NCBI GenBank assembly: GCA_945889625.1 | Contig: CAMDCE010000019.1 | Location: 1 to 64,000, forward strand | DNA from: Asaia bogorensis | GTDB taxonomy: Bacteria > Pseudomonadota > Alphaproteobacteria > Reyranellales > Reyranellaceae | DNA: 64,000 bases | Direction: 5' to 3' | Shown here: piece after piece, positions 1 to 10,172 of the stretch | Position numbering within the stretch: the stretch's first letter is position 1 | How the letters are laid out: the number at the start of each line of letters is the position of its first letter | The notes under the pieces: generated by a model | What the model saw: the letters and a program-made list of their open reading frames with translations, nothing else | What the model was told of the DNA's origin: nothing | Database searches by the model: none | Made by a program: the position numbers and the translations under genes

Positions 1-1
1 C

Positions 2-2047
<2,046 letters not shown>

Positions 2048-2202
2048 CGCGTCGCGCCAAGTCCGGTACTGCGGCCGAGGAATTCAAAGCGGTGCCCCGA
2101 CGAGGCGCTGGCCGCCCGCAAGCCGGTTCTGCGCTGGCGGCCGTCGAACAACTTCAAGCAAGCGGCGGAGCAGGCAGGGGCCGACCCGTTGCCCTCAAAC
2201 GA

Positions 2203-2230
2203 ACTCCGGGACCGCATGCGGTCCCGGAGT
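2203..2230. terminator. 28-bp perfect palindrome between convergent genes
   Basis: Arm ACTCCGGGACCGCA is followed directly by its exact reverse complement. It lies between the kinase (ending 2047) and the convergent exported-protein gene (ending 2266). On the minus strand it is followed by TTCGTTTGAGG, a weak T-rich tail, so it most likely ends transcription of the minus-strand gene; it could act in both directions. Confidence 0.55.
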
Positions 2231-2265
2231 CCTCTCGATGGTAGGTGCGCCGCCGTCGGCGGCAG

Positions 2266-2904
2266 CTAGCGGATGATCGTGGCCTTCAGCGCGGTCTGCA
2301 CGCTGTACACGGTGGTGATCTGGTCGCCCGGCTTCAGGGTCGCCAGGGCGGCCTTGCCGGCCGGCGAGACGATCTGCGGCATCTGGATGACCTCGCCGCT
2401 GTCGGGTGACGGCTTGTCGGGTTCGCCGCCGGAGGCATTGATCAGATAGACGGTGCTGGCCGCGGTATCGACCCGCGTGCACATGCCGTCCATGCTCCAC
2501 AGCCTGATCTTCTCCTGGGCGCCCGGAATGCCTTCGATCCGCGCCTGCTGGGCCATCATCGCCTTGCCACGCGCCGAGGTCTCGGGCGTCTTCTTGGCGA
2601 TCAGGAAGTCGACATAGTCGTACCAGTGGACATCGACGATCTGGCCGACCTTGAGCGAGGCGTAGTTGGTGACGAGGTCGGCGGCCTTGAGCTTCACCCG
2701 GCCGAGATCTTCCCAAATGATGACGAAGCCGCGCGTTGCCGGAGCGAGGCTGTGGATCGTGCCGCGCTTGAAGTTCTCGTAGGCCTTCGCGACGTAAAGA
2801 TCCTGCTGCGCGGCTGCCGTCAGCGGCAGGACAGGCAGGGCAGCCGCCGCGAGCCCGGCGCCTCCCAGCAACTTCAGTGTCGTACGGCGATTTGTTAGCG
2901 ACAT
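2266..2904 (-). CDS. Exported protein of unknown function with Tat-like signal
   Basis: 212 residues from the ATG at 2904, which has a strong Shine-Dalgarno (AAGGGGGGAG) a few bases upstream; the longer open frame to 3045 has no such site. The N-terminus, MSLTNRRTTLKLLGGAG followed by an Ala/Leu-rich stretch and TAAAQ, looks like a twin-arginine signal peptide cleaved near residue 34. The mature part has no membrane span and no catalytic motif I recognise. It contains acidic/aromatic segments such as VGQIVDVHWYDYVDFL and ends GDQITTVYSVQTALKATIIR. It is transcribed alone, with a palindrome just past its stop. I cannot assign a function. Confidence 0.75.
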   Translation of the reverse strand: MSLTNRRTTLKLLGGAGLAAAALPVLPLTAAAQQDLYVAKAYENFKRGTIHSLAPATRGFVIIWEDLGRVKLKAADLVTNYASLKVGQIVDVHWYDYVDFLIAKKTPETSARGKAMMAQQARIEGIPGAQEKIRLWSMDGMCTRVDTAASTVYLINASGGEPDKPSPDSGEVIQMPQIVSPAGKAALATLKPGDQITTVYSVQTALKATIIR

Positions 2905-3264
2905 GATGACTCCCCCTTCTCGTTGCAGAACTCTTGTCTCCGATGCGGGCGCCCCGGATGAGCGGACACACTCGCGAAAACATCCCTGGCCCAGACCCAC
3001 CGGCTCTCCGACGGATGACCGGCTTCTCCGGCCAATTGTAGCCATGAAATGCAGACGCTGACAAATCCATCGTCTTCAGGGCGACGGCAATATGTTGCAG
3101 TCCGGGCGACCGGGGCGCGCTTCCTGGCCCTGCGCTTTGCATCGCAACGTTCGACGGGTTTCGGCGAATCTACGATAAGTCTAATGCGCGGCCGGAAAGC
3201 CAGTCCTGAAGCGGTATGCTATGGTGGCTGCCGTCGAGCGACTTCAAGCAGGTGGCCGTCTAGC
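2905..3264. other. Divergent intergenic region
   Basis: These 360 bp separate the starts of the exported-protein gene (minus) and the LLM oxidoreductase (plus). Open frames cross it in both directions but show no conserved protein features or ribosome binding sites. It should hold both promoters; I could not find a convincing -35/-10 pair. Near its right end (3226-3256) is a 31-bp segment resembling 2136-2166 beyond the other side of the exported-protein gene. Confidence 0.5.
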
Positions 3265-4296
3265 ATGCGCGTCTTCACCACACTGCCGCAGGAAAATCTG
3301 CAAAAGGTCGGCCCGGCCGCCCAGGCGATCGAGGCGGCCGGCTACACCGGAGTCAGCACCCAGGAGAACAAGCACGACCCGTTCCTGTCGCTGGCCGTCG
3401 CCGGCGCTGCGACCGGGCGCATCGAGCTGCATACCAGCGTCGCCATCGCCTTCGCCCGCTCGCCCATGGTCTGCGCCAACATAGGCTGGGACCTCGCCGC
3501 CTCGACCGGCGGACGCTTTACCCTGGGTCTGGGCTCGCAGATCCGCGCCCATAACGAGCGGCGCTTTTCCGTGCCGTGGACCGCCCCGGCGCCACGCATG
3601 CGCGAGTACGTGCAATCTGTGCGGGCGATCTGGGCGGCGTGGAAGGGCGACGGCAAGCTCGCCTACGAGGGCAAGCACTACCGCTTCACCCTGATGACGC
3701 CCAACTTCACGCCGGAACCTTATGACGGTCCGCCGCCGCGCATCGGCGTCGCCGCGGTCGGCCCCTACATGCTGAAGGTGGCGGCCGAGGAAGCCGACAG
3801 CGTCAAGCTGCACGTCTTTTGCACGCGCAAGTACCTCGAAGAGAACACGCTGGCCATCATCGCGACAGGCCTGGCGAAGTCGGGCAGACCGCGTGAAAAG
3901 TTCGAGATCACCGGCGGCGGCTTCGTGGTCACCGGCAAGGACGACGAGGCGGTCGCCAAGCTGTTCGACTGGGTGCGCTACCGCGTGGCCTTCTACGGCT
4001 CGACGCCGGCCTACTGGCCGGTGTTCGAGGTCCATGGGCTGGGCGATCTTGGCCGCAAGCTGAATACGATGACCAAGGCCGGCCAATGGAACCAGATCGC
4101 CGCCGAAGTGTCCGACGACGTCGTCCACCTGTTCGCTGCCGTCGGCCGGCATGACCAGATCGCCAAGGCGATCACTGCGCGCTTCGGCGGGCTGGTCGAT
4201 GCGGTCAGCGCCAGCGCCAATTCGTCCAAGCCCGCCGATTTGCCGCCCGACCTGATTCAGGATCTGGCCAGGATCCCGACACGCTACAAGCCGTGA
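3265..4296 (+). CDS. LLM class F420-dependent oxidoreductase (TIGR03617-like)
   Basis: 343 residues from the ATG at 3265. The frame is open upstream to 3049, but only from MRVFTTLPQENLQK does it read like the family. Recognisable stretches are the early TQENKHDPFL, the SPMVCANIGWDLAA segment, GGRFTLGLGSQIRAHNERRF and APRMREYVQSVRAIW, typical of luciferase-like (bacterial luciferase alpha/beta barrel) flavin or F420 oxidoreductases. The likely cofactor is F420 or FMN; the substrate is unknown. It overlaps the following acetyltransferase by 4 bp, so the two are almost certainly co-transcribed. No F420 biosynthesis gene lies in the window. Confidence 0.88.
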   Translation: MRVFTTLPQENLQKVGPAAQAIEAAGYTGVSTQENKHDPFLSLAVAGAATGRIELHTSVAIAFARSPMVCANIGWDLAASTGGRFTLGLGSQIRAHNERRFSVPWTAPAPRMREYVQSVRAIWAAWKGDGKLAYEGKHYRFTLMTPNFTPEPYDGPPPRIGVAAVGPYMLKVAAEEADSVKLHVFCTRKYLEENTLAIIATGLAKSGRPREKFEITGGGFVVTGKDDEAVAKLFDWVRYRVAFYGSTPAYWPVFEVHGLGDLGRKLNTMTKAGQWNQIAAEVSDDVVHLFAAVGRHDQIAKAITARFGGLVDAVSASANSSKPADLPPDLIQDLARIPTRYKP

Positions 4297-4754
4297 GCGA
4301 CAGGGAGGAATTGCGTCAGGCGGTGGCATCGGACGCCAACGCGATCCGGGAATTGACGCGCGCGGCCTATGCCAAATGGGTGCCGCTCATCGGTCGCGAG
4401 CCCAAGCCCATGACGGCCGACTACGCCGAGGCCGTGCGGAACCATCGATTCGATCTTTTGTATGCGGCCGGCAAGCTGGCCGCCCTCATCGAGACCATAA
4501 AGGAAGCAGATCATCTGCTGATCGAGAACGTCGCGGTGTCGCCGTCCTTCCAGGGGCGCGGCCTCGGCCGCAAGCTGATGGCGCACGCTGAAGACCTCGC
4601 GGCATCATCGGGCTTCGGTGAAATCAGGCTCTACACCAACGTGCTCTTCGTCGAGAACGTCCAGTTCTACTGTAGGCTCGGGTACCGGGTGGACAGGGAG
4701 GAAGTGCTCCCGGTCGGCATCGCGATCCATATGAGCAAGCCGATCAGGTCATAG
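4293..4754 (+). CDS. GNAT family N-acetyltransferase
   Basis: 153 residues starting at a GTG that overlaps the stop of the oxidoreductase gene (GTGA). The acetyl-CoA pyrophosphate loop (motif A) is visible as VSPSFQGRGLGRKLMAHAE at about residues 82-100, preceded by the LLIENVAV beta strand. The C-terminal motif B region reads ENVQFYCRLGYRVDRE. Length and layout fit a single-domain GNAT. The acceptor is unknown; coupling to the LLM oxidoreductase suggests a small molecule processed by both, which is inference. Confidence 0.9.
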   Translation: MSDREELRQAVASDANAIRELTRAAYAKWVPLIGREPKPMTADYAEAVRNHRFDLLYAAGKLAALIETIKEADHLLIENVAVSPSFQGRGLGRKLMAHAEDLAASSGFGEIRLYTNVLFVENVQFYCRLGYRVDREEVLPVGIAIHMSKPIRS

Positions 4755-5228
4755 CAGAGCACTTTCCGCATTGACTTTAGACGCGATATATGCAATTCTA
4801 CTGTTATGAGCGTCAGTTCTTTCGGGCCACGTGTTTGCAGTGCGCTCGAAGTGGTGAGCGCGCTGGAAGCGCGCGGTTCGCAAGAGCGTGAAGGCTTTTC
4901 GGGAATTCCCGAGAATCGGCTAAGCGCCTGGAAGTGGTGAAATTCGGGAATTCGCGAATAGGCTTTTTTTGGAAGTGACGGGGACCCGGACCCGAAAGCG
5001 CGGGGGCCACAGGAGACGCCGGAAGGTGGGTCGGATCGAGTGTGGTGAACGAGGAAAGCGCTCTCGCCGTTTTCCGACTGTTTGTTGAACAGCAAACAAA
5101 GTCTGGGAGCGTCCCGTTATTTTTCCGTTTGTTTAAGCGTTACTTCCGGTAACTGCCACGACATCTGGGAGCACCCCCGGCGCTTGTGGTGATTTCTTCG
5201 CGTGGCGGATCATTCGCTTCGCTCAGGA
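4755..5228. other. Gene-poor region with candidate short transcription unit
   Basis: About 590 bp lie between the acetyltransferase and atpF without a convincing conserved gene. Within it is a possible promoter (TTGACT at 4771-4776, then AATTCT at 4794-4799 after 17 bp), a 44-codon open frame at 4806-4940 without Shine-Dalgarno (begins MSVSSFGPRVC, ends LSAWKW), a perfect 12-bp palindrome CGGGAATTCCCG at 4900-4911, and a hairpin ending in seven T's at 4964-4970. The rest, to about 5228, shows only small AT-rich hairpins. It may be a small RNA, a leaderless small gene or a gene remnant. Confidence 0.35.
4926..4970 (+). terminator. Candidate intrinsic terminator with T7 tail
   Basis: GCCT (4926-4929) can pair with AGGC (4960-4963), and ATTCG (4942-4946) with CGAAT (4955-4959), giving an interrupted stem immediately followed by TTTTTTT (4964-4970). 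It starts inside the 44-codon open frame, whose stop is at 4938-4940. Confidence 0.45.
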
Positions 5229-5267
5229 TTTTGAGGAAGGCGAACCAGAGGTTCGCCTTCCTCAAAA
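5229..5267. repeat. 18-bp inverted repeat with 3-nt loop downstream of atpF
   Basis: The arm at 5229-5246 (TTTTGAGGAAGGCGAACC) is exactly complementary to 5250-5267, with loop AGA. It sits just beyond the atpF terminator hairpin and shares that terminator's T-rich tail, forming a second hairpin for minus-strand transcripts. The sequence just left of it (ATTCGCTTCGCTCAGGA) resembles the dispersed inverted repeats elsewhere in the window. Confidence 0.7.
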
Positions 5268-5292
5268 GAAAACCCCCGCCTTGCGGCGGGGG
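5263..5292 (-). terminator. Intrinsic terminator of the F0 ATP synthase operon
   Basis: On the minus strand the arms CCCCCGCC and GGCGGGGG (5292-5285 and 5280-5273) flank the loop GCAA and are followed by TTTTCTTTT. It lies 50 bp past the atpF stop. Confidence 0.9.
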
Positions 5293-5342
5293 CCATAGGT
5301 AGCCCGCGATTGCTTTTGTGCGGGCGATTCGAATTCCGAAAC

Positions 5343-5870
5343 TCAGTGCATGCGGCGCGGCAGTTCGGCGATCGCCTGGTCGACCAGGGCCTCGGTCTTG
5401 CCGGAGCCGACCTGTTCGCGCAGCAAGGCGCGGGTGGCGGTGAGCGCAACGTCGACGGCGGTGTCGCGCACCTGCTTTGTGGCGGCGGCCTCGGACTGGG
5501 CGATGCGGTCGAGCGCCTGCTGCTCGCGCAGCGCCACGGCGGTTTCCAGGCTGGCAGCGGCGCGGGCCTGCATGCGCTGCACTTCCTCGTGGGCCAGACC
5601 GATGATGCCTTGGGCCTCGGCCGTCGCCTGGGCCAGCGTCCGCTCGGCCTCGGCCTTGGCCTTGAGCGCATCGGCGCGCAGGCGTTCGGCGTCGCCCAGC
5701 GCCTGGGCGATCGCCGCCGATCGCTTGTCGAGTGCTCCCGACAGGGCCCGCCACATGATGCGACCGGTGAGCACGAAGAACAGGACGAACGCCACCGCAA
5801 TCCACAGGGTGGGGTCGGCAAAGACACTCTCTTGGCCGCCGGCACCGGCAGCCCAGGCTGAACGGATCAT
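5343..5870 (-). CDS. atpF: ATP synthase F0 subunit b
   Basis: 175 residues. An N-terminal membrane span (about 20-40, DPTLWIAVAFVLFFVLTGRI) is followed by a long charged, Ala-rich coiled coil (from KRSAAIAQALGDAERLRAD), the layout of the b-type peripheral stalk that ties the F0 a subunit to F1. It starts within the stop of the upstream b' gene (4-bp ATGA overlap), implying translational coupling, and is last in the operon before the terminator. The pair of diverged b and b' subunits is typical of alphaproteobacteria and cyanobacteria. Confidence 0.93.
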   Translation of the reverse strand: MIRSAWAAGAGGQESVFADPTLWIAVAFVLFFVLTGRIMWRALSGALDKRSAAIAQALGDAERLRADALKAKAEAERTLAQATAEAQGIIGLAHEEVQRMQARAAASLETAVALREQQALDRIAQSEAAATKQVRDTAVDVALTATRALLREQVGSGKTEALVDQAIAELPRRMH

Positions 5871-6442
5871 CGGCTGGTTCCCTTCAGCGCAGCGGCGACC
5901 TTGGCGTTGAGCGCGCCCGCATCGGCCGGCTGGCCGGCAAGCTTGGCGTAGGCGCTCTGCGCAATCTCGCCCGCCATCTGTTCGAGGCCGGCCATGACGA
6001 CCGCGCGCTGCTCGCCGATCCGCTTCTCGGCTTCGTCGGTCCGGGCGCCGAGCTTCTCGCCGAGCTCGGCCAGACGTGTTGCAGCCGCCGCAGCGTCAGC
6101 TTCCGCCCGTTCGCGGGTCAGCCGCCGCGCCTCGTTGCGCGCGTCGGCCAGCTTCTTCTGGTAGGTCTCGATCAGCAGACGGGCATCGTCGCTCGCCTTG
6201 CCGGCCGCCGCCACGTCGCCCGCCATCTTGGCGTCGCGGGCTTCGAGCGTCGAGGCGATGCGCGGCAGCGCCACCAGCGACAACACCGCGTAGAGCACCA
6301 GGAACAGGATCACCAACCAGACGAGCTGGGGCGCGAGGTCTTCCTTGATCAGCTGCGGCATGCCGCCGCCCGCAGCCCACGCGGCCCCCGACGGCAGCAG
6401 CACGAGGGCTGCCGCCCATGAGGCCAATCCTGGCAAACGCAT
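5867..6442 (-). CDS. atpF': ATP synthase F0 subunit b'
   Basis: 191 residues from the ATG at 6442, the only Met between the atpE stop and the conserved part. The N-terminus is hydrophobic and signal-like (MRLPGLASWAAALVLLPSG), then comes MPQLIKEDLAPQLVWLVILF with the true membrane span, then a long charged helix (ARDAKMAGDVAAAGKASDDA and onward). Together with the following b subunit it would form a heterodimeric stator stalk. It lies 16 bp after atpE and overlaps atpF by 4 bp. Symbols for this gene vary (atpG/atpX in older annotation). Confidence 0.9.
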   Translation of the reverse strand: MRLPGLASWAAALVLLPSGAAWAAGGGMPQLIKEDLAPQLVWLVILFLVLYAVLSLVALPRIASTLEARDAKMAGDVAAAGKASDDARLLIETYQKKLADARNEARRLTRERAEADAAAAATRLAELGEKLGARTDEAEKRIGEQRAVVMAGLEQMAGEIAQSAYAKLAGQPADAGALNAKVAAALKGTSR

Positions 6443-6458
6443 CTGCAGCCTGCGCGTG

Positions 6459-6686
6459 CTAGAGCACGAACAGCAGCAGCAGGGCCACGACCAGGCCGAA
6501 CAGGCCGGTCGCCTCGGCCAGTGCGAAGCCCAGAATGACGTTGGCGAACACGCGCGGCGCCTGCTCGGGATTGCGGAACGAGCCGGAGATGAAGGCGGCG
6601 AAGATGTTGCCGATACCGACGGCAGCGCCGGCGAGTGCGATGGTGGCGATGCCTGCACCGATCATTTTGGCAGCGACGGGATCCAT
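6459..6686 (-). CDS. atpE: ATP synthase F0 subunit c
   Basis: 75 residues from the ATG at 6686, chosen because AAGGAA lies just upstream; the open frame extends further but without family character. Two membrane helices are joined by the polar loop RNPEQ. The first has the Gly/Ala-rich packing sequence, and the second carries the ion-binding Glu in [11 protein letters not shown] (residue 58). This is the rotor ring subunit. The Glu lacks the extra ligands of sodium-binding types as far as I can judge, so proton coupling is assumed. Third gene of the atpIBEF'F operon. Confidence 0.95.
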   Translation of the reverse strand: MDPVAAKMIGAGIATIALAGAAVGIGNIFAAFISGSFRNPEQAPRVFANVILGFALAEATGLFGLVVALLLLFVL

Positions 6687-6723
6687 GGAAATTTCCTTCT
6701 GAGGTTGGGTGGGTTGAAAGAGA

Positions 6724-7452
6724 TCAGTGATGCAGGTGAAGCGCATCGTTGAGGTAGAGGCAGGTCAGCACGGCGAAGACGTAGGCCTGCAGGAACGCGA
6801 TCAGGATCTCGAGGCCGATGAAGGCTGTCGTGAAGAGCAGCGGAATCCAGCCGAAGAAGATGCCGAGCATGATCACGAAGCCGCCGAACACCTTCAGCAT
6901 GATGTGGCCGGCCAGCATGTTGGCGAACAGGCGGACCGACAGCGTCATAGGCCGGATCAGGTAGGAGATCACCTCGATCGGCACCAGGATCGGCATCAGC
7001 CACAGCGGCACGCCCTTGGGCGCGAAAAACGAGAAGAAGTGGATGCCGTGCTTGAACAGCGCGATCAGCGTGACGCCGATGAACACCACGGCGGCCATCG
7101 CGAAGGTCACGATGATGTGGCTGGTCGGCGTGAAGGAGTAGGGAATCATGCCGAGCATGTTGCAGCCCAGGATGAACAGAAACAGGCTGAGGATGAACGG
7201 GAAGTACTTCTTGCCGGCGTCGCCCACGTTGTCGCTCACCATCTTGGCGATGAACTCGTAACCGACCTCGGCAACCGACTGCAGCCGGCCCGGTACCAAC
7301 GCGCGGTGGCGCATGCCGTAGATGAAGACGAAGAGCGAGATGGCGACGGCGAAGGTCATCCAAAGCGCCGAGTTGGTATAGGAGACGTCGAGCCCGCCGA
7401 GCTTCAGCGACCACAGCCGCTTGATCTCGAACTGCTCCATAGGATTGTGCAT
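6724..7452 (-). CDS. atpB: ATP synthase F0 subunit a
   Basis: 242 residues starting [13 protein letters not shown]. Several membrane helices; the essential Arg of the proton channel lies in [13 protein letters not shown], followed by the conserved Gly/Phe-rich helix and a C-terminal TM ending in [11 protein letters not shown]. The internal [18 protein letters not shown] stretch is characteristic of subunit a. It lies 22 bp after atpI and 37 bp before atpE. Confidence 0.95.
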   Translation of the reverse strand: MHNPMEQFEIKRLWSLKLGGLDVSYTNSALWMTFAVAISLFVFIYGMRHRALVPGRLQSVAEVGYEFIAKMVSDNVGDAGKKYFPFILSLFLFILGCNMLGMIPYSFTPTSHIIVTFAMAAVVFIGVTLIALFKHGIHFFSFFAPKGVPLWLMPILVPIEVISYLIRPMTLSVRLFANMLAGHIMLKVFGGFVIMLGIFFGWIPLLFTTAFIGLEILIAFLQAYVFAVLTCLYLNDALHLHH

Positions 7453-7474
7453 CGCGCTTTAGTCCCCCGACTTC

Positions 7475-7816
7475 CTACCGACCGGACCGTTGGTCCTTCT
7501 CCGCCTCCGCGGCGTAGGCCTTGATGGCGCGCCACGCGTTGTTGGCGCCACCGACGAGACCGAGAAAGATCAGCGTCACCAGCATCCAGGGCGCCGTGCC
7601 CCACCAACGGTCGAGCCAATAGCCGAGGAACCCCCCGACCAAAAGGCCCGCGATAATATCCACCAGAACGCGATAGGCAACGTTCGTCTGGCGCTGCGAC
7701 ACTTGGTTACTGTTGGCTTCCGGTTCGGGCTTTGTCGCGGCTTTGACGCGCGCCTCCAGCGCCTCGAGCCGGCGCATGTCGTCGTCGGGATCGGTTTCCC
7801 GAGAGGGCTCGGCCAT
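7475..7816 (-). CDS. atpI: ATP synthase accessory protein AtpI
   Basis: 113 residues from the ATG at 7816, preceded by AAAGGA; a TTG 12 codons upstream is possible but less likely. A charged N-terminal part (DPDDDMRRLEALEARVKAA) is followed by two membrane helices, LVDIIAGLLVGGFLGYWLD and WMLVTLIFLGLVGGANN, the AtpI/AtpZ-like arrangement thought to help assembly of the c ring. First gene of the F0 operon. It begins only 40 bp after the rhodanese-fusion gene on the same strand, so transcription may read in from there. Confidence 0.85.
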   Translation of the reverse strand: MAEPSRETDPDDDMRRLEALEARVKAATKPEPEANSNQVSQRQTNVAYRVLVDIIAGLLVGGFLGYWLDRWWGTAPWMLVTLIFLGLVGGANNAWRAIKAYAAEAEKDQRSGR

Positions 7817-7856
7817 GATCGATCCTTTGGCAGTATTTTCCTTGTCCGCCAATCGC

Positions 7857-10082
7857 TTAGCCGCTTTTCACCGGCTTGAGGACGGAAAATCTGGCGTCGC
7901 CGTCGCGCTTGACCTGCGGCACCAGATCGACCTCCCAGTCGAGATATTGGCGCATGGCTGCCTCGACATCCTCCTTGAAGTCGTAGGGCCGGTACCAGAC
8001 GTCGGTCGGCGGGTCGGCCATCCTCGCGTGTCCGGTCTCGACGCCAAGCTTGGCGTCGCGCCACGCCATCATGCCGCCGCCCAGGATCGCCACCGGCAGT
8101 CCACCGGCGGCCGCTGCGGCCTCGGATGCGGCCAGCGCTGCGATCTCGCTGTCGGGCGAAATCAGCACGATGCGTGTGACGCCGCTCTGCTGCTTCAGCA
8201 TCTCGGGGATCGTGCGGCCAAGACCGGCGCGCACCGCGAACCAGGCGCCGGGCACGTGGCCGTCGCGATATTTCAGGCTGGTGTCGAGATCGATTACCAG
8301 CGTCGCCTTGAGCGAGGCGTGGAGTTCGGCCGGCGAGACCGACGCTGCGTGGGGCAGCAGGAAACCCGCCGGGAAGCGCGGCTCGGCCTCGGTCGTAAGC
8401 TCGCTCGATAGAGGCTTGTGGTCGAGCACATAGGTGTTCTGCCAGTCCATCTGCTTCAGCCAGTGCGCGGTCATGGTGGCGCGCACCCCGTCGTTGTCGT
8501 GCAGCACGATCGTGGCGTGGCGGGCCCCGACATATTGGTCGGTCGCCTGCACGAGCTGGCCGCCGGCAGCGTGGCGGAAGCCCTTGATGTGGCCTTGGGC
8601 ATATTCGGCGGGATCGCGGACGTCGAGCTTGTGGAGCGGGCCGTCTTTTGCCTCCAGGGCGCGCAAGCCGGCGATGTCGATCTTCTTGAGGTCCATGCGC
8701 TTGGCGATGTTCGCCGCCGCCGCCTGGGCGAACTTGGCAGCCTGCGGCCCCTGCGGACCGAAACTCCTGGTCTCGCCGCGCGCTACCTTCAGGCCAGCGA
8801 GGTGCCAGCCCATGGTGCCGTTTTTCAGCGCCATCACCTTGTTGGGCAGGCCGGCATTGATCAGCGACTGCGCGCCGATGATCGAACGGGTGCGGCCGGC
8901 ACAGTTCACGACAACCAGCGTCTCCGGGCGCGGCGCGAAATCCTTGACGCGATAGACCAGCTCGGCGCCGGGGCAGTCGACACCGCTGGGGATCGACATG
9001 TTGTTGAACTCGGGCATTGGCCGGGAATCGAGGATCACCATGTCGGCCTTGTTGTCTAACAACTTCTGCACGTCGGCGGCATCGATGCGCGGCGTGTCGT
9101 TGTCGTGTTCGACCACTTCGCCGAACGCCTTGCTCGGGACGTTGACGCCGGTGAAGACCTCATATCCCGCGCCGGCCCACGCCTTGAGGCCGTCCTTCAC
9201 CACGGCAAGGTTGGTGTAGCCCAGCCTGGAAAGCTGCGCGGCGGCGCGGTTGGCGCGGCCACTCCATTGCGGGTCGAGCCCTTCCTCGCCGCTGTCCATC
9301 AGTACGATCGGCGTGCCGGAATCGGGCAGCAGGGCAAAGGCCCGTGGTTCAAGACGGGACAGCGGCAATGGCGTGGCAAACAGCGGATGGCCCTTGATCG
9401 AGAACTCGCCCTCCTCGCGCACGTCGAAGAAGGCGAAGACCTCGCCCGACTTCAGCATGCCCTTGACCTGCTGCACGGTGAGCAGCGGTGTCAGGATCTT
9501 GGCCTTGGACATGAAGCGCTTGGCTGTGCCCGTCGCCATGTCGACGCTGACGCGGTCGGGCAGGTGCTCGAGGCTGAGGCCATAGAAATGTAGATGCAGC
9601 GCGGTCCCTGAGTCGGCCCCAGAGGCGGCGGGCGTCTCGATATGGTGGAAGTCGCCGGGCAGGTAGGAGATGACGTCGCCGTTGCGCAGCGTCTTCTCTT
9701 TGGCCTGCGCCTCGCGCAGTTGCACCAGGTCGGCGCGGGCGCCGTTGTCCAGCCGGTCATAGACCACGTTGCGCTCGGAACCGTGCACGCCCGCGATGAT
9801 CGCCCAGGTCGTGTGATTGTGAGGTGGCACCTTCTTGCCGGGGCCGCCGGCCGAGGCATAAAGCGCGAAACGGTGGTCGGGGTCCTCGCTCAGGCGATAG
9901 ATGCCGCCGTCGGGGCCCAGGGGGAATTCATCCTGGGGGAAGAGGTCGGCGCGGCGGGCAAGCGCGGCCAGCAAACCGCCGATCCTGTCGAGCGTGGCGT
10001 AGGTTACGCCGCTTTTTTCGATCTGCCGGGCCTCGTCGACCAGGCGCCGCACGGCGGCGGCGCGCTCCTGATGCAGGGTCAT
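7857..10082 (-). CDS. Cupin (cysteine-dioxygenase-like) fused to four rhodanese domains
   Basis: 741 residues from the ATG at 10082, chosen for the GGAGG upstream. The N-terminal ~200 residues form a cupin of the cysteine dioxygenase-like COG5553 type, with the metal-binding pattern PPHNHTTWAIIAGVHG. Four rhodanese-like domains follow, at about 210-320, 330-430, 455-560 and 580-700. Only the second keeps an active-site Cys (VVNCAGRTRS). The others carry Asp or Ser at the corresponding loop (LMDSGEEG, LHDNDG, LISPDS). A thiol dioxygenase joined to a sulfurtransferase suggests oxidation of a thiol or persulfide with sulfane sulfur relay; the substrate is unknown. A second COG5553-like cupin lies at 12742. 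Confidence 0.85.
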   Translation of the reverse strand: MTLHQERAAAVRRLVDEARQIEKSGVTYATLDRIGGLLAALARRADLFPQDEFPLGPDGGIYRLSEDPDHRFALYASAGGPGKKVPPHNHTTWAIIAGVHGSERNVVYDRLDNGARADLVQLREAQAKEKTLRNGDVISYLPGDFHHIETPAASGADSGTALHLHFYGLSLEHLPDRVSVDMATGTAKRFMSKAKILTPLLTVQQVKGMLKSGEVFAFFDVREEGEFSIKGHPLFATPLPLSRLEPRAFALLPDSGTPIVLMDSGEEGLDPQWSGRANRAAAQLSRLGYTNLAVVKDGLKAWAGAGYEVFTGVNVPSKAFGEVVEHDNDTPRIDAADVQKLLDNKADMVILDSRPMPEFNNMSIPSGVDCPGAELVYRVKDFAPRPETLVVVNCAGRTRSIIGAQSLINAGLPNKVMALKNGTMGWHLAGLKVARGETRSFGPQGPQAAKFAQAAAANIAKRMDLKKIDIAGLRALEAKDGPLHKLDVRDPAEYAQGHIKGFRHAAGGQLVQATDQYVGARHATIVLHDNDGVRATMTAHWLKQMDWQNTYVLDHKPLSSELTTEAEPRFPAGFLLPHAASVSPAELHASLKATLVIDLDTSLKYRDGHVPGAWFAVRAGLGRTIPEMLKQQSGVTRIVLISPDSEIAALAASEAAAAAGGLPVAILGGGMMAWRDAKLGVETGHARMADPPTDVWYRPYDFKEDVEAAMRQYLDWEVDLVPQVKRDGDARFSVLKPVKSG

Positions 10083-10172
10083 GGGGGATCCTCCGTTTGG
10101 CCCAGTATAGCGAGCCGACGCTTGTCGCCACATGGCAGTTCAAACTACGGTGGGGGCCTGAAAGTGGGGGAC

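Noticed and set aside
9642-10172. N-terminal extension of the lytic transglycosylase to 791 aa
   Set aside because: The added sequence is antisense to the rhodanese fusion gene; the signal peptide begins at the ATG at 10173.
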